The notes: a model not told the origin generated them from the letters alone. 42,788 nucleotides of DNA from Frankiales bacterium (GCA_025465135.1 JAODNA010000027.1:1-42788), one strand, 5' to 3'. Positions 17,012-25,966 are shown, counted from the first letter of the stretch. Numbers and translations are program-made.

Positions 17012-19225
17012 ATGTCCGCCGTACGACGTCCCGGAGCCCGTGCCGTGCTGGTGACGGCGCTGGCGGCTTCGCTGGTGGGGGCCGGCGTCGCAGCCGGGTC
17101 CGCGCCCGCCGCCGCCACGTCCGGCCTGCCGGCTGTCTCCTCAGGGCACCGGCCGGGGCCGGACATCCTCTACGCGCCGCCGGCCAAGGCGCCGCAGCTG
17201 GAGAGCACCGGCATCTGGAAGGCCGAGCCGATCCTGGTCTCCGGCGCGCAGAGCTACCGAGGCGGCGAGTGGCTCTACCAGGACTTCCTGTCCGACGACC
17301 ACGGAGCGACGGGCAGCAAGGACAGCAACGACCCGTACGGCGCGAGCGGTCACCTCTACTCCCCGGCCGGCGGCAGCTTCACCTACCCGACCGACAAGGT
17401 CTACGCCAACAACGCAGCGGACCTCGTCGAGCTGCGTGCGAAGCCGCTCGCCGATGCGACGGCCTTCCGGGTCACGCTGAACACCCTCATCGACCCGTCG
17501 CGCTCGGCCTTCACGATCGCGCTCGGCAGCGGGGCTGCTGTGGCCTGGCCGCACAGCGCCGGCGTGAAGTCGCCCGGCCAGGTCTTCGTCACCTGGCACG
17601 GCGCTGTCGCCGACCTGCTCGACGCCACGGGGAAGGCCCTCACGCCGGCGCCGACCGCCTCCGTCGACCTGGCCCGGCGGCAGATCACCGTGCTGATCCC
17701 GCACGCGGCCTGGAACCCCGGCGCGAGCAAGGTCCACACGACGGTCGGCGTCGGGCTCTGGGACCGCGACGGCAACAAGTACCTCGCGCCGCAGCCCGGC
17801 GCGGCGACCGCGACGACGCCGGGCGGTGGGACGCCCAACGGCGTCGCGATCGTCAACGTCGGCCCGCGTTTCAACGAACCGGTGCCGACCTTCGCCGGCA
17901 GCAACATGGCTGACACAGCGGTCGGGGGCATCGCGCTCGCACCTTGGTGGCGCGACCGGCAGCAGTCCGAGCAGCTGACGCAGGGCGATGTCTCGCCCTT
18001 CGGCGCTGACGTCGACTTCGCCAAGCTCGCGAGCGGTGCGCGTGACGACAGCGGAGTCCCGACATCGGGGCCGATGGACCGCATCCTCGCCAGCCACTAC
18101 AGCTTCGGGCAGGGACTCGACCCGACCAAGATCTGCTTCGACCTGGCGGCGAGCTTCAACGCGGGCTCGAAGTGCATCGGGCGCTTCATCGGCCAGCTGC
18201 AGTCCTACGCGCTCTACGTGCCGAAGAAGCCGGTGCCGGCCAAGGGCTACGGCATGACGCTGCTGCTGCACTCCCTGTCCGCCAACTACAACCAGTACCT
18301 CGCCAGCCGCAACCAGTCCGAGCTCGGGGAGCGCGGTCCGGGATCACTGGTCGTCACGCCCGGCGGTCGCGGCCCCGACGGCTTCAACCAGGGGATCGCG
18401 GAGGCAGACGACTTCGAGACCTGGGCCGACGTCGCCCGCCACTACAAGGTCGATGCCGACTGGTCCTCCGTGACCGGCTACTCCATGGGCGGCTTCGGCA
18501 CCTACCGGCTGCTGGCGCGCTGGCCCGACCTGTTCGCGCGTGGCTTCTCCGTCGTCGGCGAGCCGGCCAGCGTGACCGACCAGCTGACCTCGTTGCGCAA
18601 CACCCCGCTGCTGGCATGGAACTCCGGCGAGGACGAGCTGGTCAACATCAACACCAGCGAGAACGCCGTCAAGGCCAACACCGCTGCCGGCATCCGGTTC
18701 GAGGAGGACAAGTTCCTCACCGCCGACCACCTGACGCTGGCCGCCAACGACGAGTACGGCCCCGGTGTCGCGTTCCTCGGCACCAACCGCGTCGACCGCA
18801 ACCCGTATCACGTCACCTTCGTCGTCGACCCCACGGAGGACAACGTCAAGGCGACGGCGGTCGCCGACCACGCGTACTGGCTCTCGGACCTGAAGGTGCG
18901 CAAGCCTGGCGACGGTACGGCGGACGCTGTGTCCGCCGCGTTCGGTACGACGGACGCGAAGGTGCTCAGCACGATGTACGGCGCGAGTGCCCTGACCGGC
19001 GGCGAGATCCCGGCGCTGGCCTACGTCGTCCGCTCGCAGCAGTGGGGGCCCTTCGGGCACGCCGCGAAGGCCGACGCACTCACTCTCACCCTGACCAACC
19101 TGCGGTCGGCAACCGTCGACGTCCAGCGAGCCGGCCTGACCTGCGGCGCGAAGCTCATCGTCAAGACCGACGGCCCGGTCGCGGTGACGCTCGGCGGCTG
19201 CGGGAAGACGCTGCACTTCGGCTGA
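17012..19225 (+). CDS. Secreted alpha/beta-hydrolase (prolyl oligopeptidase/esterase-like) with N-terminal beta domain
   Basis: The 737-residue protein has a signal peptide (about 1-35, ending APAAA). A beta-rich N-terminal region (about 50-300) resembles the glucodextranase C-terminal-like (SLH-like) binding module. The alpha/beta-hydrolase domain (about 370-630) follows, then a small C-terminal beta domain. The nucleophile elbow is GYSMGGFGTYRL with Ser491. Asp541 (NSGEDELVN) and His573 (TADHLTL) complete a likely triad, and LLLHSLSANYNQYL carries the oxyanion-hole strand. It probably hydrolyses an ester or peptide outside the cell; the substrate is unknown. The ATG has GAGGAG shortly upstream. 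It is divergent from the lysozyme and followed 18 bases later by the HAD-LarE gene, which has its own promoter. Confidence 0.83.
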   Translation: MSAVRRPGARAVLVTALAASLVGAGVAAGSAPAAATSGLPAVSSGHRPGPDILYAPPAKAPQLESTGIWKAEPILVSGAQSYRGGEWLYQDFLSDDHGATGSKDSNDPYGASGHLYSPAGGSFTYPTDKVYANNAADLVELRAKPLADATAFRVTLNTLIDPSRSAFTIALGSGAAVAWPHSAGVKSPGQVFVTWHGAVADLLDATGKALTPAPTASVDLARRQITVLIPHAAWNPGASKVHTTVGVGLWDRDGNKYLAPQPGAATATTPGGGTPNGVAIVNVGPRFNEPVPTFAGSNMADTAVGGIALAPWWRDRQQSEQLTQGDVSPFGADVDFAKLASGARDDSGVPTSGPMDRILASHYSFGQGLDPTKICFDLAASFNAGSKCIGRFIGQLQSYALYVPKKPVPAKGYGMTLLLHSLSANYNQYLASRNQSELGERGPGSLVVTPGGRGPDGFNQGIAEADDFETWADVARHYKVDADWSSVTGYSMGGFGTYRLLARWPDLFARGFSVVGEPASVTDQLTSLRNTPLLAWNSGEDELVNINTSENAVKANTAAGIRFEEDKFLTADHLTLAANDEYGPGVAFLGTNRVDRNPYHVTFVVDPTEDNVKATAVADHAYWLSDLKVRKPGDGTADAVSAAFGTTDAKVLSTMYGASALTGGEIPALAYVVRSQQWGPFGHAAKADALTLTLTNLRSATVDVQRAGLTCGAKLIVKTDGPVAVTLGGCGKTLHFG

Positions 19226-19231
19226 GCCGCC

Positions 19232-19237
19232 TAGGCT
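19232..19237 (+). promoter_or_regulatory. -10 box (TAGGCT) of the HAD-LarE gene, leaderless
   Basis: TAGGCT ends six bases before the GTG at 19244. It lies in the 18-base gap after the esterase stop. This supports the GTG as the true start and thus the HAD part as translated. Confidence 0.55.
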
Positions 19238-19243
19238 GCGGCT

Positions 19244-20626
19244 GTGCAGCTGACGGTGGGGTTCGACCTGGACATGACCCTCGTCGACACCCGTCGTGGT
19301 GTGCGCAGCTCGATGGTCGCGCTGTCCGCCGAGCTCGGCGTGCCCATCGATGCAGATCTCGTCGTGTCGAGACTCGGTCCGCCGCTCGAGACGGAGCTCG
19401 CGGAGTGGATGCCCGCCGGTGACGTGCCGGCTGCGGCGGACCGCTTCCGGGAGCTGATGGCGCAGTCGGGAGCAGTCGACTGCGTGGCCCTGCCCGGTGC
19501 GGTGGAGGCGGTGCGTGCCGTCCGGGAGTCCGGCGGCCGGGTTGTCGTCGTGACAGCGAAGTCCGCAGCCCTCGCCGCGATGAGCCTCGAAGCGGTCGGC
19601 ATCGAGGTCGACGCAATCCACGGCTGGTTGTGGAGCGAGGGCAAGGGCGCGGCGCTGCGCGACGAGGGGGCTGCGATCTACGTCGGCGACAACCCCCATG
19701 ACGTCGTCGGTGCGCGGATTGCCGGCGCTTACAGCGTCGGCGTGCTCACCGGCGGGACCGCGCCGGCGGATGCCGACGTGGTGCTCGACGACCTCACGTT
19801 CTTCCCTTCCTGGTACGCCGACCACCTGCTCGACGCTCGCCTGGCTGCGCTCGACACGCGGTTGCGCGAGCTCGGCAGCGTGCTCGTCGCCTTCTCCGGT
19901 GGCGCCGACTCGGCGTTCCTGCTCGCTGCCGCCGTACGCGCCCTCGGTGCGGGCCACGTCGTCGCTGCCACCGCGGTCAGCCCGTCGCTCGCGATGTCAG
20001 AGCTGCCGGCGGCGGCGGCCTTCGCCGCATCCCTCGGGGTGCAGCACCTGACGCCGGGCACGGACGAGCTCTCTCGTGAGGGCTACGTCGCCAACGCCGG
20101 CGACCGGTGCTTCCACTGCAAGGCGACGCTGCTCGACACGCTGCGGCCGTTGGCCGAGTCGTCGGGGCTCGCCCATGTCGCGACGGGGACCAACGCCGAC
20201 GACGCCGTTGCGGGCTTCCGGCCGGGCATCAAGGCGGCTGCCGAGCGGGGCGCTGCGACGCCGTTGCTCGACGCCGGGCTGACCAAGTCGCAGATCCGGG
20301 AGGGGTCGCGCCGATGGGGACTCGTGACGGCGGACAAGCCCGCGCTCGCGTGCCTGGCAAGCCGGATCGCGTACGGCGTCCCCGTCACCTCGTCGCGGCT
20401 GGCGCGGGTGGACCGAGCCGAGATCGCCCTGCGGGTACTGCTCGGCGACATCGTCACGGACGTCCGCGTCCGGGACCTCGGTGACGACGCGGCGCGCATC
20501 GAGCTCGACCCGGTGGCGCTGCAGGCCTGCGACGACAGCGCCTTCGCCGTCGTACGGGCCGAGGGCTTCACCACGGTGACCGCCGCCGCATACCGCACCG
20601 GATCCCTCAACGACGCACTAGCCTGA
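19244..20626 (+). CDS. Fusion of HAD phosphatase and LarE-type ATP-dependent sulfur transferase
   Basis: The 460-residue protein joins two domains. Residues 1-205 are a HAD hydrolase: motif I FDLDMTLVD (Asp8, Asp10), motif II VVVVTAKS and motif IV YVGDNPHD. Residues 206-460 are LarE, which supplies sulfur for the nickel-pincer cofactor of lactate racemase-type enzymes. It has PP-loop FSGGADS (217-223), NAGDRCFHCKATLLD (Cys289, Cys292) and PALACLASRIAYG (Cys370). Three cysteines at these sites fit the LarE type reported to carry a [4Fe-4S] cluster, not the single-cysteine sacrificial type. No start codon with a ribosome binding site lies at the domain boundary, and the linker LDARLAALDTRLRELGSVLVAF is continuous, so a true fusion is likely. 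larA, larB and larC are not in the window. Confidence 0.85.
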   Translation: MQLTVGFDLDMTLVDTRRGVRSSMVALSAELGVPIDADLVVSRLGPPLETELAEWMPAGDVPAAADRFRELMAQSGAVDCVALPGAVEAVRAVRESGGRVVVVTAKSAALAAMSLEAVGIEVDAIHGWLWSEGKGAALRDEGAAIYVGDNPHDVVGARIAGAYSVGVLTGGTAPADADVVLDDLTFFPSWYADHLLDARLAALDTRLRELGSVLVAFSGGADSAFLLAAAVRALGAGHVVAATAVSPSLAMSELPAAAAFAASLGVQHLTPGTDELSREGYVANAGDRCFHCKATLLDTLRPLAESSGLAHVATGTNADDAVAGFRPGIKAAAERGAATPLLDAGLTKSQIREGSRRWGLVTADKPALACLASRIAYGVPVTSSRLARVDRAEIALRVLLGDIVTDVRVRDLGDDAARIELDPVALQACDDSAFAVVRAEGFTTVTAAAYRTGSLNDALA

Positions 20627-20642
20627 GGGCTGTCCCACCTGG

Positions 20643-20657
20643 CCCGCCTCCGGCGGG
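20643..20657 (+). terminator. Short GC hairpin between the HAD-LarE and cold-shock genes
   Basis: CCCGCC (20643-20648) pairs with GGCGGG (20652-20657) over a three-base loop. TAGCCT near 20620 could be a -10 box for the cold-shock gene. The hairpin would then lie in that gene's 5' leader rather than act as a terminator. Confidence 0.35.
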
Positions 20658-20680
20658 GCAACTCACGAGCGAGGTCTGCG

Positions 20681-21064
20681 GTGCCCACCGGCAAGGTGAA
20701 GTTCTACGACAAGGACAAGGGCTTCGGCTTCGTGTCCCGCGACGACGGCGGCGACGTCTTCGTGCCGTCGTCGGCGCTGCCTGAGGGCGTCGACGAGCTG
20801 AAGGCCGGCACCCGGCTGGAGTTCGGGGTCGCGGCCGGCAAGAAGGGCGAGCAGGCGCTGTCGGTGCGCATCCTCGACGCGCCGCCGACGCTGGTCACCG
20901 CGCGCCGGTCGGCCGATGAGCTGCAGAGCATGGTCGAGGACATGATCAAGCTGCTCGAGGCGCGGGTGCAGCCTGGCCTGCGGCGCGGCAAGCACCCCGA
21001 TCGCGAGACCGGCAAGCGCATCGCCACGATCATGCGGGCGATCGCAACCGAGCTCGAAGGCTGA
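20681..21064 (+). CDS. Cold-shock-domain protein with helical C-terminal extension
   Basis: The 127-residue protein starts with a cold-shock OB-fold (1-68). RNP1-like KGFGFVSRD and RNP2-like VFVPSSAL are both visible. These bind single-stranded RNA or DNA. Classical CspA proteins stop near residue 70. Here about 58 more residues follow ([20 protein letters not shown], then [26 protein letters not shown]), which look like two amphipathic helices. This extended form is known next to DUF3027 genes in actinobacteria, as here. The GTG has GAGG six bases upstream. The next gene starts within a few bases or after about 130 bases depending on its start, so the two are probably one operon. Confidence 0.9.
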   Translation: MPTGKVKFYDKDKGFGFVSRDDGGDVFVPSSALPEGVDELKAGTRLEFGVAAGKKGEQALSVRILDAPPTLVTARRSADELQSMVEDMIKLLEARVQPGLRRGKHPDRETGKRIATIMRAIATELEG

Positions 21065-21195
21065 CCGTGAGACGCAGGCTGCGCGATGTCGGCTCGAAGA
21101 TCTCCGGAGCGCTGGCCGCTGCCCGCTACGAAGCCGCCGAGCTGCTTGCCGACGGCGGCGAACCACCCACCGAGACGCTCCAGGAGAACGAGCCC

Positions 21196-22026
21196 GTGTC
21201 CGTGACAACAGATCTGCCCGCCGAGGTTGCCGCCGATCCGCTCTGTGTCGCCGCGGTCGACGTGGCGCGTGCCGCCGCGGTCGAGGTCGCCGGCTCTGCG
21301 GTCGGCGACTACGCCGGCGTCGAGGTCGACGATGCGCTCGTCGTCACCCACTCGTTCGCGACGACGGAGAAGGCCTACCGCGGCTGGCGCTGGGCGGTCA
21401 CCGTGGCCCGCGCCGAAGGGTCCGACGGCGTGACCGTCGACGAGGTCGTGCTGCTGCCCGGCGGCGGCGCTCTGGTGTCTCCCGAGTGGGTGCCGTGGTC
21501 CGAGCGGATCCGCCCCGGAGACCTGACGCCCGGCGACCTGCTGCCGACGAAGCCGGATGACCCGCGGCTGGTCCCCGCCTATGCCGACCCTGACGCGTTC
21601 GACGACTGGTCCGACCTGCACTGGGAGCTCGGCCTCGGCCGGGTCCGCGTGCTGTCTCTCGACGGCCGCGCCGACGCAGCCGAGCGCTGGTACGACGGCG
21701 ACCAGGGTCCGTCGAGCCCGCTCGCGAAGTCCGCGCCGGCCCGTTGCGGCGACTGCGGCTTCCTCGTGCCGCTCGCCGGTTCGATGCGGTCGCTGTTCGG
21801 CGTCTGCGCCAACGTCTACGCCCCCGACGACGCGAAGGTCGTCTCCTTCGACCACGGCTGCGGCGCGCACAGCGAGGTCGTCGCCGATGCCGCGTCAGCG
21901 ACGTGGACGGGCATGGCGGTCGAGCACGACGAGCTGGAGCTGGTCGAGAACGTCACGACGCCGGAGGGCCACTCGCCCGGCACGGTCGACGATGCAGACC
22001 CGGCCGAGCCCTTCGGGCACAGCTGA
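21196..22026 (+). CDS. DUF3027-family protein
   Basis: The 276-residue protein matches the actinobacterial DUF3027 family of unknown function. Conserved parts are RGWRWAVTVAR, VDEVVLLPGGGALVSPEWVPW, SERIRPGDLTPGDLLPT and RCGDCGFLVPLAGSMRSLFGVCAN, ending EPFGHS. The four cysteines in CGDC, GVCAN and HGCGAHSE could bind zinc. Start choice: the frame opens at GTG 21067, two bases after the cold-shock stop, and would add 43 residues. GTG 21196 is preferred because AGGAG lies nine bases upstream and because family members, as I recall them, begin close to the segment ADPLCVAAVD. If 21067 is used, the extra N-terminus is a basic helix. It is downstream of and probably cotranscribed with the cold-shock gene. 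Confidence 0.85.
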   Translation: MSVTTDLPAEVAADPLCVAAVDVARAAAVEVAGSAVGDYAGVEVDDALVVTHSFATTEKAYRGWRWAVTVARAEGSDGVTVDEVVLLPGGGALVSPEWVPWSERIRPGDLTPGDLLPTKPDDPRLVPAYADPDAFDDWSDLHWELGLGRVRVLSLDGRADAAERWYDGDQGPSSPLAKSAPARCGDCGFLVPLAGSMRSLFGVCANVYAPDDAKVVSFDHGCGAHSEVVADAASATWTGMAVEHDELELVENVTTPEGHSPGTVDDADPAEPFGHS

Positions 22027-22059
22027 CCGACAGCACGCGCTGCGGCGTACGCGGCGCGG

Positions 22060-22419
22060 TCAGGCTTTGCTGCCGAGGAGGCCGACCTTGACGCCATGGG
22101 CCTTGAGGAACGTGGTGGCACGCGCACTCAGGACGAACAGGCAGATGAGTCCGATCAGCGGGATCAACATGGCGACCATGTAGGCCCACGGCGTGGTGTC
22201 CAGAGCGCGACAGAGCCGGTAGACCCAGTAGATGCAGAAGCCCGCGATCGCCAGTGCGAGCACGACCGCCACCCCCGCCAGACTGCTTCCCGAGCTACCG
22301 CGGATGAGTCCGTTCGCAATGAGGTTGAGGAGAACAGCGATGAGGACGCGCCGCTGCGCCTGAGCAACCTGATGGACGCGCTCTGAGGACGCCGGGTCAG
22401 GCGGAAGGCTGCTCTCCAC
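22060..22419 (-). CDS. Small three-helix membrane protein
   Basis: The 119-residue protein has three predicted membrane helices: RRVLIAVLLNLIANGL (about 23-38), SLAGVAVVLALAIAGFCIYW (about 46-65) and YMVAMLIPLIGLICLFVLS (about 80-98). It ends ARATTFLKAHGVKVGLLGSKA. That end, with TPWAYMVAMLIPLIGLI, is typical of a widespread family of small inner-membrane proteins without known function. The GTG at 22419 has GGAG eight bases upstream. It stands alone between DUF3027 (convergent) and a 167-base gap. Confidence 0.75.
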   Translation of the reverse strand: MESSLPPDPASSERVHQVAQAQRRVLIAVLLNLIANGLIRGSSGSSLAGVAVVLALAIAGFCIYWVYRLCRALDTTPWAYMVAMLIPLIGLICLFVLSARATTFLKAHGVKVGLLGSKA

Positions 22420-22586
22420 GAGTGTCGCTCCAAGGCAGGGGATCGGGACGCGGAAAGTAGCACCATCCGGACAGGCTGGACGGGCCCCGGTGACCCGGAC
22501 ACCATCAGGCTCTTGTGGATCGGGCTGGGCATCGTCATCGGCATCGTCGCGCTCGTGATGGCCAACCGCCCGCCCAGCCGCGTCGG

Positions 22587-24017
22587 TCAGAGCTGGATGG
22601 ACGTGACCGCCGTGAACTCCTCGATGCCGAGGGGGCCGAGCTCGCGGCCGTAGCCCGACTGACCGAAGCCGCCGAACGGCGCGGTCGGGTTGAAGGAGGC
22701 GCCGTTGACGCCGACCTGACCCGTGCGCAGCCGCCGGGCGACGCGCAGAGCGCGGTCGCGATCGGCCCCCCAGACCGCCCCGGACAGGCCGTACGGCGTG
22801 CCGTTAGCGATCCGGATCGCTGCCTCGTCGCCGCCGTCGTACGGCACGACCGTGAGGACCGGTCCGAAGACCTCCTCCTGCTCGATCGTCGAGCCGGGTT
22901 TGGCGACGAGCACCGTCGGCTTCACGAAGAACCCCTTGGGCAGGTGCTCGGGCTGCTCGGGCCCGCCCGCGACGAGGGTGGCGCCCTCGGCGATCGCGGC
23001 CGTGATGTAGCCGCGGACGCGCTCCTGCTGGATCTTGGACACGAGCGGACCCTGCTGCGTCGCCGGGTCGAGCGGGTCGCCCATCGTGGCGAACTGCGCG
23101 AAGACCTCGAGGTTGCCGACGACCTCGTCGAGCGCCGCGGAGGGCACGAGGAGTCGTGTGAGCGCCGAGCAGGTCTGGCCAGAGTTGATGAGGCAGCCCG
23201 TCAGCGAGCCGACGATGGCGTTGGCGAGCGACTCTCCCGACAGGTCGTCGAGCAGGACCGACGCCGACTTGCCGCCGAGCTCGAGTGAGGTGCGCTTCGG
23301 CCCAGCGGCCGCGAGCTCGGCTACGCGCCGACCGGCGCGGGTCGAGCCCGTGAACGACACCATGTCGACGAGGGGGTGGGACGCGATCGCCTCACCGACG
23401 ACCGGGCCGACGCCGGGCACGAGGTTGAAGACGCCCGCCGGAAGCCCGACCGAGTCGATGATCTCGGCGAGGATGTAGGCGACTCCTGGCACGAGCTCCG
23501 ACGGCTTCACCACGACCGAGCAGCCGGCGACGAGAGCGGGAGCCACCTTCGCGGCGATCTGGTGCAGCGGGTAGTTCCAGGGCGTGATGGCGCCGACCAC
23601 TCCGACCGGCTGCCGCACGAGGAGCGAGTTGCCCGACTGCACCTCCCACTCGATGTCGTGGACCAGGTCCTCCATCGAGGCGAAGCTGATGAGCGGCAGC
23701 CCGGCCTGCACCATCACGGCGATCTGCCAGGGCGCGCCCATCTCGGTGGCGGCGGACAGGGCGATCTCCTGCTGCCTCGCCTGGATGCCCTCCGCGATGC
23801 GCGTGCAGGCCTTCACCCGATCCGGCAGTGACGTCTGCGACCACTCCGCGAAGCCGCGGCGCGCTGCCTGCGCCGCGAGGTCGACGTCCTCCGGGGTCCC
23901 CTCCGGGACGGTGCCGATGACCTCCTCGGTGAAGGGGTTCGTGACCGGCAGGGTGCCCGTGCCCGTCGACGGCACCCAGGCGCCGTCGACGTAGATGCGG
24001 TCGCGCGTGCTCGTCAT
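22587..24017 (-). CDS. NAD(P)-dependent aldehyde dehydrogenase
   Basis: The 476-residue protein is a complete aldehyde dehydrogenase of the ALDH superfamily, which oxidises aldehydes to acids. Catalytic Cys283 is in NSGQTCSAL, Glu246 is in SLELGGKSA and Asn148 is in ITPWNYP. The cofactor loop FTGSTRAGR (222-230) and the C-terminal PFGGFGQSGYGRELG are intact. The ATG at 24017 overlaps the GMC oxidase stop as ATGA and has GAGGAG six bases upstream, so it is translationally coupled. The pairing suggests that the oxidase makes an aldehyde that this enzyme clears. The exact substrate cannot be told; a long-chain or aromatic aldehyde is possible. Confidence 0.94.
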   Translation of the reverse strand: MTSTRDRIYVDGAWVPSTGTGTLPVTNPFTEEVIGTVPEGTPEDVDLAAQAARRGFAEWSQTSLPDRVKACTRIAEGIQARQQEIALSAATEMGAPWQIAVMVQAGLPLISFASMEDLVHDIEWEVQSGNSLLVRQPVGVVGAITPWNYPLHQIAAKVAPALVAGCSVVVKPSELVPGVAYILAEIIDSVGLPAGVFNLVPGVGPVVGEAIASHPLVDMVSFTGSTRAGRRVAELAAAGPKRTSLELGGKSASVLLDDLSGESLANAIVGSLTGCLINSGQTCSALTRLLVPSAALDEVVGNLEVFAQFATMGDPLDPATQQGPLVSKIQQERVRGYITAAIAEGATLVAGGPEQPEHLPKGFFVKPTVLVAKPGSTIEQEEVFGPVLTVVPYDGGDEAAIRIANGTPYGLSGAVWGADRDRALRVARRLRTGQVGVNGASFNPTAPFGGFGQSGYGRELGPLGIEEFTAVTSIQL

Positions 24018-25966
24018 GACGTGCTCCTCAGCAGGTTCTCGGCGGTGCGGTGGGACAGCGCCATGCAGGTCAGCATCGGGTTGGCGCCGGAGGGCGTGGG
24101 GAACGCGCTCGTGTCGCCGACCCACACCCCCTTGACGTCGTGCAGCTCGCCGGTGGGGTCGGCGACGGACGTCGTCGGGTCGAGTCCCATCCGGGCCGAT
24201 CCCATCTGGTGCGCGCTCCCGATCGCGATGCCCCCAGCTCCGATCGGCATCGCGTAGAGCCCGGTCAGCCACGCCCCGAGGTCGTCGCCGCGCCGGAAGC
24301 CGGGCGCGAAGGGAGTGTTGAGCCAGAGCTCCTCTGCACCTGCGGCGAGGTGGAGCTCGGCGAGCACCCGCAGCCCCTTGCGGATCTGCTCCTGGTCGCG
24401 CGGGTCGTCGACCGAGTAGTGGTGCAGCGCCTGCCCGTGCTCGTCGAGCGTGACCTCACCGCCGCCGTGGTCGCGGGTGATGAACAGCAGGTCGCACATC
24501 CGCGCGAACTTGCTCATGAGCTCCTTGTGCGCCTTGCCGTTGGTCAGTGCGAGCTGGAACGCGAAGACGCCCGGGTAGTAGTGGGATCCCTCGACGAGCA
24601 GTCCGTAGCCGTCACCCAGGTCGCGGAACTCGTCCATCACCGCTGCCTGCGGCGGACCCCACCACGCCTTCTGGTCCTCCTCGTAGACGCCGAACATCCC
24701 GCTCGAGGGATGCAGCCGCAGGTGCTTCCCCGCTGCCGGCCCGCCGATCCCCGAGCGCAGCAGCACGGCTGGCGTCTCCAGCGCACCAGCAGCCACCACG
24801 ACGTGCTTGGCGTGCACCGTCACCGTGCGCGTCTCGAGGGTCGCCGGGTCGGTGTACGTCGCCTCGACACCCGACGCACGACCGCCCTCGTGCGTTACGC
24901 GTTGCGCCGTGGTGTTGCACAGGATGCGCGCGCCGGCGTCGTACGCATCGCGCAGGTACGTCGTCAGCGTGCCGCGCTTCGCCCCTGTCACGTCGCCGAA
25001 CTGGGTGTAGCCGGCGAGGTCCGGGTTGTGCTTGGCCGGGTCGACGTTGAGCGTCGCCTTCTCGCACGACCAGCCCAGCGCCTTGGCGCCTTCGATCATC
25101 CGCTGGTGGGGGCCGTTGAAGTCGGAGCACTCGTCGTTGGCACCCATGCGGGCGGACACGGCGTCGAGGTGACGGTCGAAGTCGGTGGCCACGTCGGTCA
25201 GCCCGTGCTCGGTCGCCCATTCCTTGAGCACGGCGGCGCTGGGCCGCACGCAGTTCTGCCAGTTGATGGTGGTGCCGCCACCGAGGGTCTGCCCGGCGAG
25301 CAGCCCGACGTTGCTGTCTGCCGTCAGCGCGACGCCGTTCTTGTACATCATCGCCATGCCGGCCGTGAGCTCGAGCTGGTCGTAGTCGCGCTCGCTGGAC
25401 GCACCGCCCGCCTCGAGGACGACGACGTCCTTCCCGGCCGCGGCGACGACGCCGGCGATGGTGCCACCACCCGCGCCCGACCCGATGACGACGACGTCAG
25501 TCTCCAGCACCTCTCCGTCCGTCGGGACGTACGGCGTGATGTGCGGCGCGTCAGTCGGCGGCGGCATCTGCGGACCCGGGTAGCCGTACTGCGCCCAGTA
25601 CGGGCTCTTGCCCTCAGTGTCGGGGATCGCGTTCGCGAACAGGCAAGCCGCGCCGCGCAGCGTCTGGACCGCGACGAGCGCCTCCGGCGCCAGCGCCGAG
25701 GCGCTGGCCAGGATCGCCTCGCGAGCGGCTCGCTTCTGGTGCTGCATGCCGAGCAGCGCCATGCCGTCGAGGAGCTGCTGGATGCCCAGGAAGTCCGCTT
25801 CGGTCAGGACCGTCCCGAGGAACAGCTCGACGAAGTCGTGCGCCCCGACGGCGCTACCCGGTGTCGACCAGAAGCCGTGCGGGTCGTCGGGGACGTCCAG
25901 GGCGGGCATCGCGGTGTCGACGAGAGCCCGCAGGACCTCGCGCTGGACAGGGGTGAGCTCGGGCAC
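24014..25966 (-). CDS. FAD-dependent GMC oxidoreductase (long-chain alcohol oxidase-like)
   Basis: The 650-residue protein has an extra helical N-terminal part (about 1-130, LTPVQREVLRALVDTAMPAL), as in long-chain fatty alcohol oxidases. The FAD domain follows with VVIGSGAGGGTIAGVVA and DVVVLEAGG. GMC features are AGQTLGGGTTINWQNCVRPS, VVVAAGALETPAVLLRSGIG and the C-terminal SAHQMGSARMGLDP and DTSAFPTPSGANPMLTCMALSHRTAENLL, with likely catalytic His in SAHQMG and the Asn of SGANP. It should oxidise an alcohol to an aldehyde using FAD. The GTG at 25966 is chosen because GGAGG lies five bases upstream and the frame before it has no support. It is coupled to the aldehyde dehydrogenase downstream. 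Confidence 0.9.
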   Translation of the reverse strand: MPELTPVQREVLRALVDTAMPALDVPDDPHGFWSTPGSAVGAHDFVELFLGTVLTEADFLGIQQLLDGMALLGMQHQKRAAREAILASASALAPEALVAVQTLRGAACLFANAIPDTEGKSPYWAQYGYPGPQMPPPTDAPHITPYVPTDGEVLETDVVVIGSGAGGGTIAGVVAAAGKDVVVLEAGGASSERDYDQLELTAGMAMMYKNGVALTADSNVGLLAGQTLGGGTTINWQNCVRPSAAVLKEWATEHGLTDVATDFDRHLDAVSARMGANDECSDFNGPHQRMIEGAKALGWSCEKATLNVDPAKHNPDLAGYTQFGDVTGAKRGTLTTYLRDAYDAGARILCNTTAQRVTHEGGRASGVEATYTDPATLETRTVTVHAKHVVVAAGALETPAVLLRSGIGGPAAGKHLRLHPSSGMFGVYEEDQKAWWGPPQAAVMDEFRDLGDGYGLLVEGSHYYPGVFAFQLALTNGKAHKELMSKFARMCDLLFITRDHGGGEVTLDEHGQALHHYSVDDPRDQEQIRKGLRVLAELHLAAGAEELWLNTPFAPGFRRGDDLGAWLTGLYAMPIGAGGIAIGSAHQMGSARMGLDPTTSVADPTGELHDVKGVWVGDTSAFPTPSGANPMLTCMALSHRTAENLLRSTS

